DNA of 64,000 nucleotides from Alteromonas portus (lineage in GTDB: Bacteria > Pseudomonadota > Gammaproteobacteria > Enterobacterales > Alteromonadaceae). A program made the position numbers and the translations under genes. Of this stretch, positions 54,456-63,735 are shown piece after piece; the first letter of the stretch is position 1, and each line of letters opens with the position of its first letter. The stretch lies in the NCBI RefSeq assembly GCF_005117025.1, contig NZ_SWCO01000005.1, positions 1 through 64,000 of the forward strand, given 5' to 3'. A model generated the notes under the pieces. That model searched no databases. It was given only the letters and a program-made list of their open reading frames with translations, and was not told the DNA's origin.

Positions 54456-55955
54456 TTAGCCCATGGTTGGAATAACAAAGGCGTTGTCGTTCGTATCTGA
54501 GCCATCAGGCCAGCGCTGCGTAATGGTTTTAACCTTGGTCCAGAATTTCACTCCTTCCATACCATGTTGATTGGTATCCCCAAATGCAGAGCGCTTCCAG
54601 CCCCCAAAAGTGTGGTAGGCAACTGGCACAGGAATAGGCACGTTAATCCCAACCATGCCCACGTTTACACGTTGCGCAAATTCGCGCGCCGCATGACCGT
54701 TACGGGTGTACATAGCAACACCATTACCGTATTGGTGGTCGCTTGCTAAGTTAACCGCTTCGTTGAAATCTTTCGCGCGTACCATTTGAAGCACTGGACC
54801 AAAAATCTCTTCTTGATATGAGCGCATGTCTTTGGTCACGTGGTCGAAGAACGTTGGGCCGATGAAGTAGCCTTGGCTGTCGCTGGGAATTTGGCTGGTT
54901 CTACCGTCGTAAACAAGCTCAGCACCTTCTTCTATGCAAAGGTCGATATAGCCTTCCACGCGCTCTTTGTGAGCAGCAGTAACCACAGGGCCATAATGGG
55001 CGTTAGGATCTTCACTATGGCTTACCATAATGTCTTTAATAGCCGGTATAAGCTTGGCTTTTAGTTTCTCAGCGGTTTCATCGCCAACAGGCACGACAAC
55101 AGGTAGCGCCATACAGCGTTCACCGGCACTACCGTATGCAGCACCCACTAAGTCGGTTACCACCTGATCTAGATCTGCATCAGGCATTACTATGCCGTGG
55201 TTTTTCGCGCCGCCCATAGCTTGAACGCGCTTTCCAGCACGAGCACCACGCTCGTACACGTAGTTAGCAATATCAGAAGAGCCTACAAAGCTCACCGCCT
55301 TAATAGTTTGATGATCTAAAATACCATCAACCACTTCTTTGTTGCCGTGTACAACGTTAAGGACGCCAGCAGGAAGGCCAGCTTCAATCATAAGCTTTGC
55401 CAGTTCAACAGGTACTGACGGATCGCGCTCTGATGGCTTTAAAATAAACGCGTTACCGCACGCAATTGCAACGCCGAACATCCACATTGGGATCATGGCG
55501 GGAAAGTTAAATGGCGTAATACCCGCCACCACACCCAGCGCTTGGCGCATGGAATACACATCAATCCCCGGACCAGCGCCTTCTGTATATTCACCTTTTT
55601 GCGCATGAGGAATACCGCAGGCAAACTCAATCACTTCAAGGCCGCGCTGAATATCACCCTGGGCATCAACCAATACTTTACCGTGTTCGCTTGATAATAG
55701 TGCCGCTAAGCGATCGCGGTTTGCTTCAACTAGCTCTTTAAACTTGAACATTACACGAGCTCGTCGTTGAGGATTTGTTGCTGCCCACTCAACCTGTGCA
55801 GCTTGGGCTGTTTCAATTGCGTAGGCCAAAGTTGAAGCGTTAGCTAAGCTAACTTCAGCCTGAACATCACCTGTGTTAGGCGCAAATACAGACGCGGTAT
55901 TTTCGCTGCTATCTTCAAAATCTTTACCTGCAATAAAGTGAACAATCTTTCTCAT
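54456..55955 (-). CDS. mmsA: Methylmalonate-semialdehyde dehydrogenase (CoA-acylating)
   Basis: This aldehyde dehydrogenase superfamily enzyme of 499 residues converts methylmalonate or malonate semialdehyde to propionyl- or acetyl-CoA with CO2 release. Key parts are VVAGITPFNFPAMIPMWMFG, KPSERDPSVPVELAKL, the MMSDH-type AMGGAKNHGIVMPDADLDQV, and the catalytic Cys in YGSAGERCMALPVVVP. The start is the ATG preceded by GGAG seven bases upstream. The longer frame adds 46 codons running back into the divergent LysR gene and is not credible. It is cotranscribed with mmsB and divergent from a LysR gene, as is common for this pathway. Confidence 0.96.
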   Translation of the reverse strand: MRKIVHFIAGKDFEDSSENTASVFAPNTGDVQAEVSLANASTLAYAIETAQAAQVEWAATNPQRRARVMFKFKELVEANRDRLAALLSSEHGKVLVDAQGDIQRGLEVIEFACGIPHAQKGEYTEGAGPGIDVYSMRQALGVVAGITPFNFPAMIPMWMFGVAIACGNAFILKPSERDPSVPVELAKLMIEAGLPAGVLNVVHGNKEVVDGILDHQTIKAVSFVGSSDIANYVYERGARAGKRVQAMGGAKNHGIVMPDADLDQVVTDLVGAAYGSAGERCMALPVVVPVGDETAEKLKAKLIPAIKDIMVSHSEDPNAHYGPVVTAAHKERVEGYIDLCIEEGAELVYDGRTSQIPSDSQGYFIGPTFFDHVTKDMRSYQEEIFGPVLQMVRAKDFNEAVNLASDHQYGNGVAMYTRNGHAAREFAQRVNVGMVGINVPIPVPVAYHTFGGWKRSAFGDTNQHGMEGVKFWTKVKTITQRWPDGSDTNDNAFVIPTMG

Positions 55956-56053
55956 GACATAGCTCCAATAATTTTTAACAATATTGAAACCTTGTGTTTG
56001 CAAAGACAATACATATACTTGCAGTATAATGCTGTAAAAATGCAGGTGTTTAA

Positions 56054-56941
56054 ATGAATTGGGACGACATGCGTTTGTTCCTTGGCTTGGCAAGAAATGG
56101 TCATGTAGCCATTGCAGCTAAAGGCTTAAAGGTGGACCCTACAACGTTAATTCGTCGTGTAAAAAAGCTGGAGGATTCACTAAATTGCAAGCTGTTTGAG
56201 CTAACTAAAAAGGGCTATGTACTTACCACCCATGGTAGTGAGCTAGTTACTTATATTGAGAAAGCTGAGCACTATTTTTTAGAGGCCCAAAACGAACTGG
56301 GTGATGAACGTTCTCACTTGGCAGGTACGATCAGAGTGAGCGTTTCTGAAGGTTTTGGTAGCTGGTTTTTGGCGCCATTGCTACCCGACTTCAAGAAGCA
56401 ATATCCGGGGATCAGTATCGAGCTTGTAGCTACCAGTGGTTTTTTAAACCTAAATAAACGAGAAGCCGATATGGCTATCTTATTAGAAAAGCCCAGTAAA
56501 GGCTTACTGGTAACACAGAAACTAACTGACTATAACCTTTATCTTTATACACATCAGTCCCTTATCAACGATTATAAGCCACGAACATTAAAAGACCTTA
56601 CCACGTTCAATTTAGTAAGTTATGTTCCCGATTTAGTGTATGCGCCTCAATTGAAGTTCATTGAAGAAACAGCACTTTCGCAGTTGAGTGCACTTCGCAG
56701 CACCAGCATTAATGCGCAATATCAAATGCTTGTAAATGGCGCGGGGGTCGGCATTTTGCCTAAATTCATGGCTGAAAAACAACCTGGTTTAGTTCGACTC
56801 ATTGAAAACGAGATCCACATTAAGCGTACGTTTTGGTTGGCTACGCACAAAGAAACCCATTCTCAAGCCCGTTTCCAAGCGTTTACACATTGGCTAATTG
56901 AAAACGTAGCGCGTAATCAGGCAAGCTTTATTGATAAGTGA
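56054..56941 (+). CDS. LysR-family regulator of mmsAB (predicted)
   Basis: This 295-residue LysR regulator has an N-terminal winged helix (WDDMRLFLGLARNGHVAIAA, then KGLKVDPTTLIRRVKKLEDS) and a substrate-binding domain from about residue 90 (LAGTIRVSVSEGFGSWFLAP). It is transcribed away from mmsA across a 98-bp gap, so it likely controls valine-degradation genes. The promoter gap contains repeated TGCAG elements (TTGCAGTATAATGCTGTAAA then AATGCAG) that could be its binding site. No other gene follows in the same direction for 270 bases. Confidence 0.9.
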   Translation: MNWDDMRLFLGLARNGHVAIAAKGLKVDPTTLIRRVKKLEDSLNCKLFELTKKGYVLTTHGSELVTYIEKAEHYFLEAQNELGDERSHLAGTIRVSVSEGFGSWFLAPLLPDFKKQYPGISIELVATSGFLNLNKREADMAILLEKPSKGLLVTQKLTDYNLYLYTHQSLINDYKPRTLKDLTTFNLVSYVPDLVYAPQLKFIEETALSQLSALRSTSINAQYQMLVNGAGVGILPKFMAEKQPGLVRLIENEIHIKRTFWLATHKETHSQARFQAFTHWLIENVARNQASFIDK

Positions 56942-57214
56942 TGATAGCGGCATTAACCGGGACCGCGCTTTTTAAGAGTAATAATCTGTAAGATTTTCTG
57001 CGCATTCAAAATAGTACAGACCTAAGTTTAATTTATTAAAAAAGTGTTTACTCTTAACATACTTGGCAACGAAATGGCGAAAGCCAACATGGGACACAAA
57101 GCCTAGACTTACTCTCAAGTAAGTTATAAAACTGAATTGTAAATTTATTAAGTGAAACTCCAAGTTAGCCGATAAGCATCTTATTACCGAAAATTTTTTG
57201 TCAGGGAAGCGTTC

Positions 57215-58531
57215 ATGTTTAACAAACACCTAGTTAAAGAAAACGAAGCACTTAAAGAGGAACTTCATATACTCAAGCAAGTGCGAGATGGCTTGCGAGA
57301 AGACATGATTTTTCTTCGTCTTAATGAGCGCGGAGAAATTGACGATGTCAACCAGATGTTTGAAAAAGAGCTAGGTTACTCTCTCTCTCAGGTTAAAGGT
57401 CATCGCTTTTTTGATTTCGTGCCTGAAATCGCAAGAAATACTCCCCATTTTAAAAAGCTTAAGGATGCTATTGAGCAACGCGTTCACTACTGGGGGGCTA
57501 TAGAGTTCGCCCGTGAAAATGGAGATGAAGCTTGGCTAAGGGGAGTGGTTGAGCCAATTTTTGACATTAAAGGTAAGATTCATAAGTTCTCGGTAAACCT
57601 TAATGACCTTACGCGCACCATTGCGAAGTCGAAAGAACATGAAGACCTTGTTGCTGCTTTGCACAAATCTAATGCGGCGATCGAGTTTGATCTTAACGGC
57701 GTAATTCAAGATGCTAACGAAGCCTTTCTTAGAACCGTTAAATATAGCCTGAACGACATAAAGGGCCAGCACCACAGAATTTTTTGTGATACCGAATACG
57801 CTAATTCTATTGAGTACAAAAACTTTTGGGATCGCCTAGCCCGCGGTGAGTTTGTTGCCGGACGTTTTGAACGTTTCGATGCCCATGGCAATAGCTTTTG
57901 GTTAGAGGCTACGTACAACCCTATTTGTGACTCTCACGGGCGCATGTACAAAGTGGTTAAACTGGCTACAGATATTACCGAACAAGTTTCGCGAGAAAAC
58001 GCTGTTTCTAGCGCTGCTGACATCGCTTACCGCTCTTCAAACAATACGGATCAAATTGCGTCACGAGGCAAAGAAGTGATTAGTGAGTTGCTCTCAGAAA
58101 TGTCTTCGCTTTCGCAGCAAATGGACAGGGCCAAAGAGGGGATTAACGCCTTAGATGCTCAGTCTCAACAAATTGCCACAATCATTGGAAGCATTAGTGC
58201 TATAGCGGAACAGACCAACTTACTCGCGCTAAATGCTGCCATTGAGGCGGCACGAGCAGGGGATCAGGGCCGAGGCTTCGCGGTTGTTGCGGACGAAGTG
58301 CGCCAGTTAGCGTCGCGCACAACAGAAGCCACGGAAGAAATCATCAACGTGGTTAAGCATAACCAGACATTGGCCACCGATGCGGTGAACTTGGTTAACG
58401 AAGGTGATGAAAAAGCGCAATCTGGTTTGAATTATGCCAAAGAAGCGGGTGAAGTCATTGAACAAATTCAAGGTGGTGCGAAAGAAGTGGTAGATGCGGT
58501 AGGGCAGTTTACTAGTCGCCTAGGAAGTTAG
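57215..58531 (+). CDS. BdlA-like soluble PAS-PAS chemoreceptor
   Basis: This cytoplasmic receptor of 438 residues has a coiled N terminus and two PAS domains (about 25-135 and 145-260). A methyl-accepting signalling domain carries the tip [19 protein letters not shown] and [18 protein letters not shown]. The second PAS segment [20 protein letters not shown], followed by [18 protein letters not shown], closely resembles Pseudomonas BdlA, which promotes biofilm dispersal. The chain ends shortly after the tip, like BdlA. GGGAAGC lies ahead of the ATG. A role in leaving biofilms formed with the nearby curli genes is a plausible inference only. Confidence 0.87.
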   Translation: MFNKHLVKENEALKEELHILKQVRDGLREDMIFLRLNERGEIDDVNQMFEKELGYSLSQVKGHRFFDFVPEIARNTPHFKKLKDAIEQRVHYWGAIEFARENGDEAWLRGVVEPIFDIKGKIHKFSVNLNDLTRTIAKSKEHEDLVAALHKSNAAIEFDLNGVIQDANEAFLRTVKYSLNDIKGQHHRIFCDTEYANSIEYKNFWDRLARGEFVAGRFERFDAHGNSFWLEATYNPICDSHGRMYKVVKLATDITEQVSRENAVSSAADIAYRSSNNTDQIASRGKEVISELLSEMSSLSQQMDRAKEGINALDAQSQQIATIIGSISAIAEQTNLLALNAAIEAARAGDQGRGFAVVADEVRQLASRTTEATEEIINVVKHNQTLATDAVNLVNEGDEKAQSGLNYAKEAGEVIEQIQGGAKEVVDAVGQFTSRLGS

Positions 58532-58626
58532 TCGCCGTTACTAGAGCTAGTGGCCTAGAAATACATCCCTACCGACAAATATAGAAGCGCCGATATTCCC
58601 ACGAAGAAAAATACTTTTGAAAATTG

Positions 58627-58654
58627 AATTCATCCTATTTAGGTAGGATGAATT
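58627..58654 (+). terminator. Hairpin downstream of the BdlA-like gene
   Basis: AATTCATCCTA and TAGGATGAATT form a perfect 11-bp stem with a 6-base loop, 95 bases past the stop codon. Only a weak T tract follows, so it may be a terminator or an mRNA-stabilising hairpin. Confidence 0.5.
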
Positions 58655-58802
58655 TGCTTTACCTAGCCAGTCGGTGAAAATGCTTTTCAGTTTAGCTTAA
58701 AACTCATACAGGTTGGCGCTTTTTATTGCAATTACATCGGCTGCCTAGCAGCATGCTATTTATGTTTACCGTTTACCGATTTTGCTTTAAATGGAAAGCC
58801 CC

Positions 58803-60074
58803 ATGACTAGAATACATGCTAATGCTTTTTGCGCTACTGCACTAACTGCTGCATCTTTTTTTAGCAGTTTAACTTTCGCTAATACCCCACAAGCCATGTC
58901 TCCATCAGTGGGTGTCGAAACAGTAAAGAGCACTACATCATCAGAAAATACAACCCCGCTTATCCCTATGGCCACTTACCCGATAGATAACAAGCCCCTG
59001 CCTCGGTTTAGCGTTGATGCAAGCTGGCCATCGTTGCCAGAAACCTGGATGCTGGGGCAGGTGTCGGGTCTTTCTATCGATAAATATGATCATGTTTGGA
59101 TATTGCAGCGTCCCAACTCTCTTGGCAAAACTGATATAGGCCTTGCTGCAACACCCTCCACCGCGGTGTGTTGTGAACCTGCGCCCCATGTTATTCGTTT
59201 TACGCCCGATGGCGAGGTAGCTAAAGCATGGGGCGGCGAAAGCAACGCGCCTACAATAGACGGTGTAAATCAATGGCCGGTAAACGTACACGGTCTATTT
59301 GTTGATGAAAATGACACGGTTTGGTTAGCTGGGAATGGCAAAGACGACCATGTGTCTGTGGGTTTTACTTTTGATGGCGAGTTTGTAAAAGGTATAGGTA
59401 GGCGTGGGCAAACTAACGGCAACATGGACCTTGTCACATTGGGCAATCCCGCAGATATGTTTATGGACAGTGAGCACAACGAATTAGTGATTGCCGATGG
59501 CTATATTAATGCGCGCATTGCAAGTTTTGATGTTGAGAAAGAGAGGGCGACTCATGTGCTTGGTGCTTATGGAGAAAAGCCATTAGGGCCCACTCGCGAA
59601 GGAGACTTTGATCAGTCCCAAGCCACCCAGCCGCAAAAGCAGGGGATAGACCCGGAAAACCCATTATTTGGGAATATCGTGCATTGTATAAATCAAGACA
59701 GCGACGGATTTATCTATGTATGTGACCGTCGAAACAACCGCCTTCAAATATTTAAACGGGAAAAAAGCGGTGATATCCGCTTTGTTAAAAACTTTGCCGT
59801 ACGACCAGAAACTGGGGGGCTAGGTACAGCAACTGATGTAGCATTTTCACCCGATGGAAAATACTTGTACGTTGCCGACATGATGAACGGGCGTATTTGG
59901 ATTTACGATAGAAAATCCCATGAAAAGCTAGGCTCGATAGGTAAAAACGGTCGCTACCCAGGTCAGTTTATTTGGCTACACAGTATTGATACCGATAGCG
60001 AAGGAAACCTTTACACCACCGAAGTTAATACCGGTAGACGAGTTCAAAAGCTGGTATTTCAGGGCGTTAAATAA
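58803..60074 (+). CDS. Secreted NHL-repeat beta-propeller protein (amidating-lyase-like)
   Basis: The exported protein has 423 residues, with a signal peptide MTRIHANAFCATALTAASFF ending around LTFANT. The mature part is a six-bladed propeller of NHL-type repeats: VSGLSIDKYDHVWILQRP, VHGLFVDENDTVWLAGNG, DGFIYVCDRRNNRLQIFKRE and LHSIDTDSEGNLYTTEVNTG. This fold is shared with peptidyl-alpha-hydroxyglycine alpha-amidating lyases, under which many bacterial proteins are annotated without proof of activity. A CCEPAPHV segment adds two adjacent Cys. The start is the ATG after GGAAAGCCCC. It converges on the LacI gene. Confidence 0.82.
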   Translation: MTRIHANAFCATALTAASFFSSLTFANTPQAMSPSVGVETVKSTTSSENTTPLIPMATYPIDNKPLPRFSVDASWPSLPETWMLGQVSGLSIDKYDHVWILQRPNSLGKTDIGLAATPSTAVCCEPAPHVIRFTPDGEVAKAWGGESNAPTIDGVNQWPVNVHGLFVDENDTVWLAGNGKDDHVSVGFTFDGEFVKGIGRRGQTNGNMDLVTLGNPADMFMDSEHNELVIADGYINARIASFDVEKERATHVLGAYGEKPLGPTREGDFDQSQATQPQKQGIDPENPLFGNIVHCINQDSDGFIYVCDRRNNRLQIFKREKSGDIRFVKNFAVRPETGGLGTATDVAFSPDGKYLYVADMMNGRIWIYDRKSHEKLGSIGKNGRYPGQFIWLHSIDTDSEGNLYTTEVNTGRRVQKLVFQGVK

Positions 60075-60106
60075 CGCCCTGTAATGTATTGATAGTTAGA
60101 TACATT

Positions 60107-61117
60107 TTATTTAGGTGGGGCGCACGATGCCCGTTTGGTTAGCGTGCAGTTCACTCGTACTCTTTTACTTTCCGTTTCCAGTGATTTAAGGCTGTTCAGC
60201 AATAGCTTAGCGGCTTCTTGTCCTACTTGGTAAGGCTCTTGTTTCACTACCGATACGGGCACACTAAAAAACTTTGCCATGGGTATTTCATCGAAGCCGA
60301 TAAGTGATACATCTTCCGGTATAGATACACTGTGTTGGTTAAATTCTGTCAAAAGCTCAGTGGTGATTGCTAAGTGCTGAGAGAAAAAAGCAGTAGGGGC
60401 ATTTTCTTTTTCTAATAGTGAAACCGGAGACGTTTCAAAGCCTCTATTCCTGTCCCAATACAAAATTAAGCCGTTATTAAATTCGATATTATTTGCTTCC
60501 AATGCGGCTTTATAGCCATCGAAACGGGCCTTCCTGGATAAAACGTTGGTATAAGTTTGCGTAACAAAACTTACCTGTTTGTGTCCAAGAGATAAAAGGT
60601 ATTGTGTTGCGTCATAGGCCGCTCGCCAGTAATCAGAAGTAACTAAGCGCTTTTCGCTTCCGTCGTGCTCTAGCTGAAAGTGAACAATGGGAAGCCCTTT
60701 TTTATCGTAGTTCTTTATCAGTGATTCATTTTTGCCTGAGGACGCAATGATAATTCCATCTACACGTATATCATTGAGGCTTTCTAGCGCTCGCTTTTCT
60801 TCTTCTGGATCAAAATCAGTGTTATAGACAATGGCGTTATATCCGAACTTTTTGCAGTAATCGTCAATACCTCTTATCGTTTTACTGGTATCAAAACCCG
60901 TAATATCGCGCACCACTACACCAACCATTTTAGTTTGTTTGCCTTTCAAATTCCGCGCTGTGGGGTTTGGTGTGTAGTTAAGTTCTTCAACGGCCGCCTT
61001 TATGCGCTGCTGAGTCTCTTTCGACATGTAGTCGAATCTTCCATTTAAATATTGAGACACAGTGCTGTTTGAGACTTTTGCTCGTTGAGCAACGTCTTTA
61101 AGTCTTGCTTTGTGCAT
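60107..61117 (-). CDS. LacI-family transcriptional regulator
   Basis: This LacI regulator of about 336 residues has an N-terminal HTH ARLKDVAQRAKVSNSTVSQY and hinge helix LNYTPNPTARNLKGKQ, which inserts in the minor groove. The periplasmic-binding-type effector domain follows, with VGVVVRDITGFDTSKTIRGI. The start is the ATG giving MHKARLKDV, six codons inside the longest frame. It is divergent from the mannonate dehydratase operon, and two perfect TAAAACGTTTTA palindromes lie between them. It is therefore the likely repressor of that operon, and its inducer should be a sugar acid or one of its metabolites. Confidence 0.93.
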   Translation of the reverse strand: MHKARLKDVAQRAKVSNSTVSQYLNGRFDYMSKETQQRIKAAVEELNYTPNPTARNLKGKQTKMVGVVVRDITGFDTSKTIRGIDDYCKKFGYNAIVYNTDFDPEEEKRALESLNDIRVDGIIIASSGKNESLIKNYDKKGLPIVHFQLEHDGSEKRLVTSDYWRAAYDATQYLLSLGHKQVSFVTQTYTNVLSRKARFDGYKAALEANNIEFNNGLILYWDRNRGFETSPVSLLEKENAPTAFFSQHLAITTELLTEFNQHSVSIPEDVSLIGFDEIPMAKFFSVPVSVVKQEPYQVGQEAAKLLLNSLKSLETESKRVRVNCTLTKRASCAPPK

Positions 61118-61184
61118 GAAAAAATCAAAAACCAAATGTTAATGCGATGTTGACATAGTGCCTGCATATGCTAATTTCGTCCAC

Positions 61185-61209
61185 TAAAACGTTTTACTAA
61201 AACGTTTTA
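61185..61209. promoter_or_regulatory. Paired LacI-type operators
   Basis: Two perfect 12-bp palindromes TAAAACGTTTTA (61185-61196 and 61198-61209) are spaced centre to centre by 13 bp. The central CG with A/T flanks is the signature of LacI-family operators. They lie between the regulator and mannonate dehydratase genes, about 130 bp before the latter. Confidence 0.85.
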
Positions 61210-61336
61210 TCTCTGTTTTGTGAGAGTGATTATTTTTTCTCACGTCGTGAGGTTGAAGCTATCGGTAGGCCCGAAAACTCGTTATTCGGTTAAGAAACGC
61301 ATTAGTTCGTAAGCATTAGTTAATTAGGAGAGCAGG

Positions 61337-62554
61337 GTGAATATAAAACAGGTAAAGGTGTTCGTGAGTAGCCCTGGGCGTAATTTCGTCACAGTAAAAA
61401 TCATAACCGAGAGCGGTATTTATGGCGTAGGTGACGCTACATTGAACGGCAGGGAAATGGCTGTCGCCGCTATGCTAGAAGAGCATATCGCGCCCTGTCT
61501 TATAGGGCGCAATGCCCACGATATTGAAGATATTTGGCAGTATCTTTATAAGGGGGTGTATTGGCGTAGAGGCCCCGTTAATATGGCGGCGATTGCGGCT
61601 ATCGATATGGCGCTGTGGGATATTAAAGGCAAGGTTGCCAATTTGCCTGTTTATCAGTTACTAGGCGGGAAAAGTCGCAAAGGCGTGAACTTATATGCCC
61701 ATGCGAGTGGTGAAGATGTAGATAGCACGCTTGAAAAAGCCCAAGAACTCGTAAAAAAAGGCTTCAAGGCAATTAGACTGCAATCTGCTATTCCTGGCTT
61801 AAGCGTTACTTATGGAGTATTAGGCGATAAGAAAGACTACTTTGAACTTCAGGGGAGTAGACCTCTTCCACCTGAAGAAACCTGGTCCACCGCGAAATAC
61901 TTCGATATGGTCGAAAACCTTTTTGCGAAGGGGCGAGAGTTGCTCGGTAATGACATCCACTTGCTACATGACGTGCATAGCCGCTTAACGCCTATCGAGT
62001 CGGCACGACTTGGGAAACTATTGGAACCTTATAACCTTCTTTTCTTAGAAGATGCATCCATCGCAGAAAATCAGAATAGCTATGACGTTATTCGACAGCA
62101 CACCACCACTCCACTAGCCATAGGCGAGACCTACAATACGCTGTGGGATTGCAAAAACCTTATTGAAGAACAGCGTGTTGACTATATCCGCGCCGCCGCC
62201 ACCCATGCTGGGGGCATTACTGGTATGCGTCGTATTGGGGATTTTGCCAATGTCCACAATGTTAAGACGGCGCCTCATGGTGCGCCCGATTTATCTCCAA
62301 TCTGTTTTGCAGCCCATATGCACCTAAATTTACATGCCCCAAACTTCGGTATTCAGGAGTTTGTCGGGTTTGACAATGCTGGGCTTAACACGCTTTTTTC
62401 TCATGATTTTACTGTTGAGAATGGCATGGCGTTTATTCCCGACAAGCCGGGGCTAGGCGTAGATTTTAACGAAGAAGCTGCATCCAAATATCCATATAAA
62501 CGCTCCTACTTGCCGGTTAGCAGACTAGAAGATGGCACAGTGTGGAACTGGTAA
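61337..62554 (+). CDS. manD: D-mannonate dehydratase (ManD, enolase superfamily)
   Basis: The 405-residue protein closely resembles ManD/RspA-type dehydratases, which convert D-mannonate to 2-keto-3-deoxy-D-gluconate. Seen are the capping domain (GVYWRRGPVNMAAIAAIDMA then LWDIKGK) and the first metal Asp in LLHDVHSRLTP. The second and third ligands are in LFLEDASI and AIGETYN. HGAPDLSPICFAAHMHLNLH and the terminal YLPVSRLEDGTVWNW are strong family marks. Some family members have low or other activity, for instance D-gluconate. The start is a GTG with AGGAG six bases upstream. It is the first gene of an operon under the LacI operators. Confidence 0.88.
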   Translation: MNIKQVKVFVSSPGRNFVTVKIITESGIYGVGDATLNGREMAVAAMLEEHIAPCLIGRNAHDIEDIWQYLYKGVYWRRGPVNMAAIAAIDMALWDIKGKVANLPVYQLLGGKSRKGVNLYAHASGEDVDSTLEKAQELVKKGFKAIRLQSAIPGLSVTYGVLGDKKDYFELQGSRPLPPEETWSTAKYFDMVENLFAKGRELLGNDIHLLHDVHSRLTPIESARLGKLLEPYNLLFLEDASIAENQNSYDVIRQHTTTPLAIGETYNTLWDCKNLIEEQRVDYIRAAATHAGGITGMRRIGDFANVHNVKTAPHGAPDLSPICFAAHMHLNLHAPNFGIQEFVGFDNAGLNTLFSHDFTVENGMAFIPDKPGLGVDFNEEAASKYPYKRSYLPVSRLEDGTVWNW

Positions 62555-62583
62555 CTATAGACATTGAGCGAGAGGAACGAACG

Positions 62584-63726
62584 ATGAATAAGCCATTAAC
62601 AGTATTAATTCAAGGTACAGGGTTTGCCGGTCAAGGTCACGCTGAAGCTTTTAGGTATGCGGGGGCAGAAGTTGTGGGCATAGTTGGAAGGACGGAATCT
62701 GTGGTAAAAGAAGTTGCTGAAAATTTGTCTATTCCTTACGCCAGCACCGATTGGGACCATGCGCTAGAAACGTGCAAGCCAGACATAGTGTCAATAGCAA
62801 CGCCTGGCGGCGCGCACGAAAGTGCAATTATCAGCGCTATCGAAAAGGGGTGTCACGTGTTCAGTGACAAACCGCTTTCCACAACGGGGGAGTCGGCTTC
62901 ACGCCTCTATCAATTGGCAGAACAAAGAGGGGTTAAAACGGCTTTTGCCGCCAGCTTCAGATACATGCCGGATGTCCTTTTTGCTAAACGCTTAGTGGCT
63001 GAAGGTAAAATCGGCGAACCTTTAGAAGCCGAATGTATTTCTCATTTCAATTTAGAGCGTAATATTCCCTTTGGCTGGTCTCACCGCAAGGAAGATGGGG
63101 GCGGTCGCCTGAATAACAATTTTACCCATAAGTTATCGATTGTTACCTCTATTTTAGGCGAAGAAATCTTATCTATTATGGGCGAAGTGCGAGACGATCT
63201 GGGTAAAGCGCCTATCGTTAAAGGGGTTCACAACTTCAAAAAACGAAGAGATTTTATCCCCGAAGATATTAACGACCCTTCACTTGAATGGGGCGAATCT
63301 AATGTTGAATGGAGCTATACCGTACTGGCCCAGATAAAAAGTGAAAGCGCAACAAAGCCTGTCTCTGTGCTTTTTAAACACGGAGGGCTACACCCCAGAT
63401 TTAATGAAGATCACGTGGTGATCTATGGCAGTAAAGGCGCTATTTACATTAGGGGGCACTACGCCAGCGGACCGCTATACCTTTACGACCAAACGACTCA
63501 GCAATGGAACGAACAGCCACTGCCTAACGACATTGCTGAAAATAATCCCGAAGGTGAAGGGGATACCGAGCGTAATTGGCGATACCTTATCCGCGAGCTT
63601 GTTGCCGACATTGAAGGCACACGAAACGTTACTTATCAGACCTTTAAAGAGGGTGCTCAATACCAGCGGCTCATTGATTTGATTAGACAGAACGACAACT
63701 GGGTTGACGTGAAACACTTGGCCTAG
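62584..63726 (+). CDS. Gfo/Idh/MocA-family oxidoreductase
   Basis: This NAD(P)-dependent oxidoreductase has 380 residues. The N-terminal Rossmann motif is IQGTGFAGQGHAEAFRYAGA, EKGCHVFSDKPLSTTGESA holds the conserved EKP-like triplet, and the C-terminal alpha/beta domain contains NNNFTHKLSIVTSILGEE. These enzymes usually oxidise or reduce sugars, sugar acids or inositols. The SD GAGG is nine bases before the chosen ATG. The longest frame adds 14 codons and overlaps manD. It lies between manD and a sodium symporter, so it probably handles the transported substrate before or after dehydration. The substrate is unknown. Confidence 0.88.
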   Translation: MNKPLTVLIQGTGFAGQGHAEAFRYAGAEVVGIVGRTESVVKEVAENLSIPYASTDWDHALETCKPDIVSIATPGGAHESAIISAIEKGCHVFSDKPLSTTGESASRLYQLAEQRGVKTAFAASFRYMPDVLFAKRLVAEGKIGEPLEAECISHFNLERNIPFGWSHRKEDGGGRLNNNFTHKLSIVTSILGEEILSIMGEVRDDLGKAPIVKGVHNFKKRRDFIPEDINDPSLEWGESNVEWSYTVLAQIKSESATKPVSVLFKHGGLHPRFNEDHVVIYGSKGAIYIRGHYASGPLYLYDQTTQQWNEQPLPNDIAENNPEGEGDTERNWRYLIRELVADIEGTRNVTYQTFKEGAQYQRLIDLIRQNDNWVDVKHLA

Positions 63727-63735
63727 GAGGCTGAC

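Noticed and set aside
55956..56093. 46-codon N-terminal extension of mmsA
   Set aside because: It would overlap the divergent LysR gene and its promoter. The internal ATG has a proper SD and gives the family's usual N terminus.
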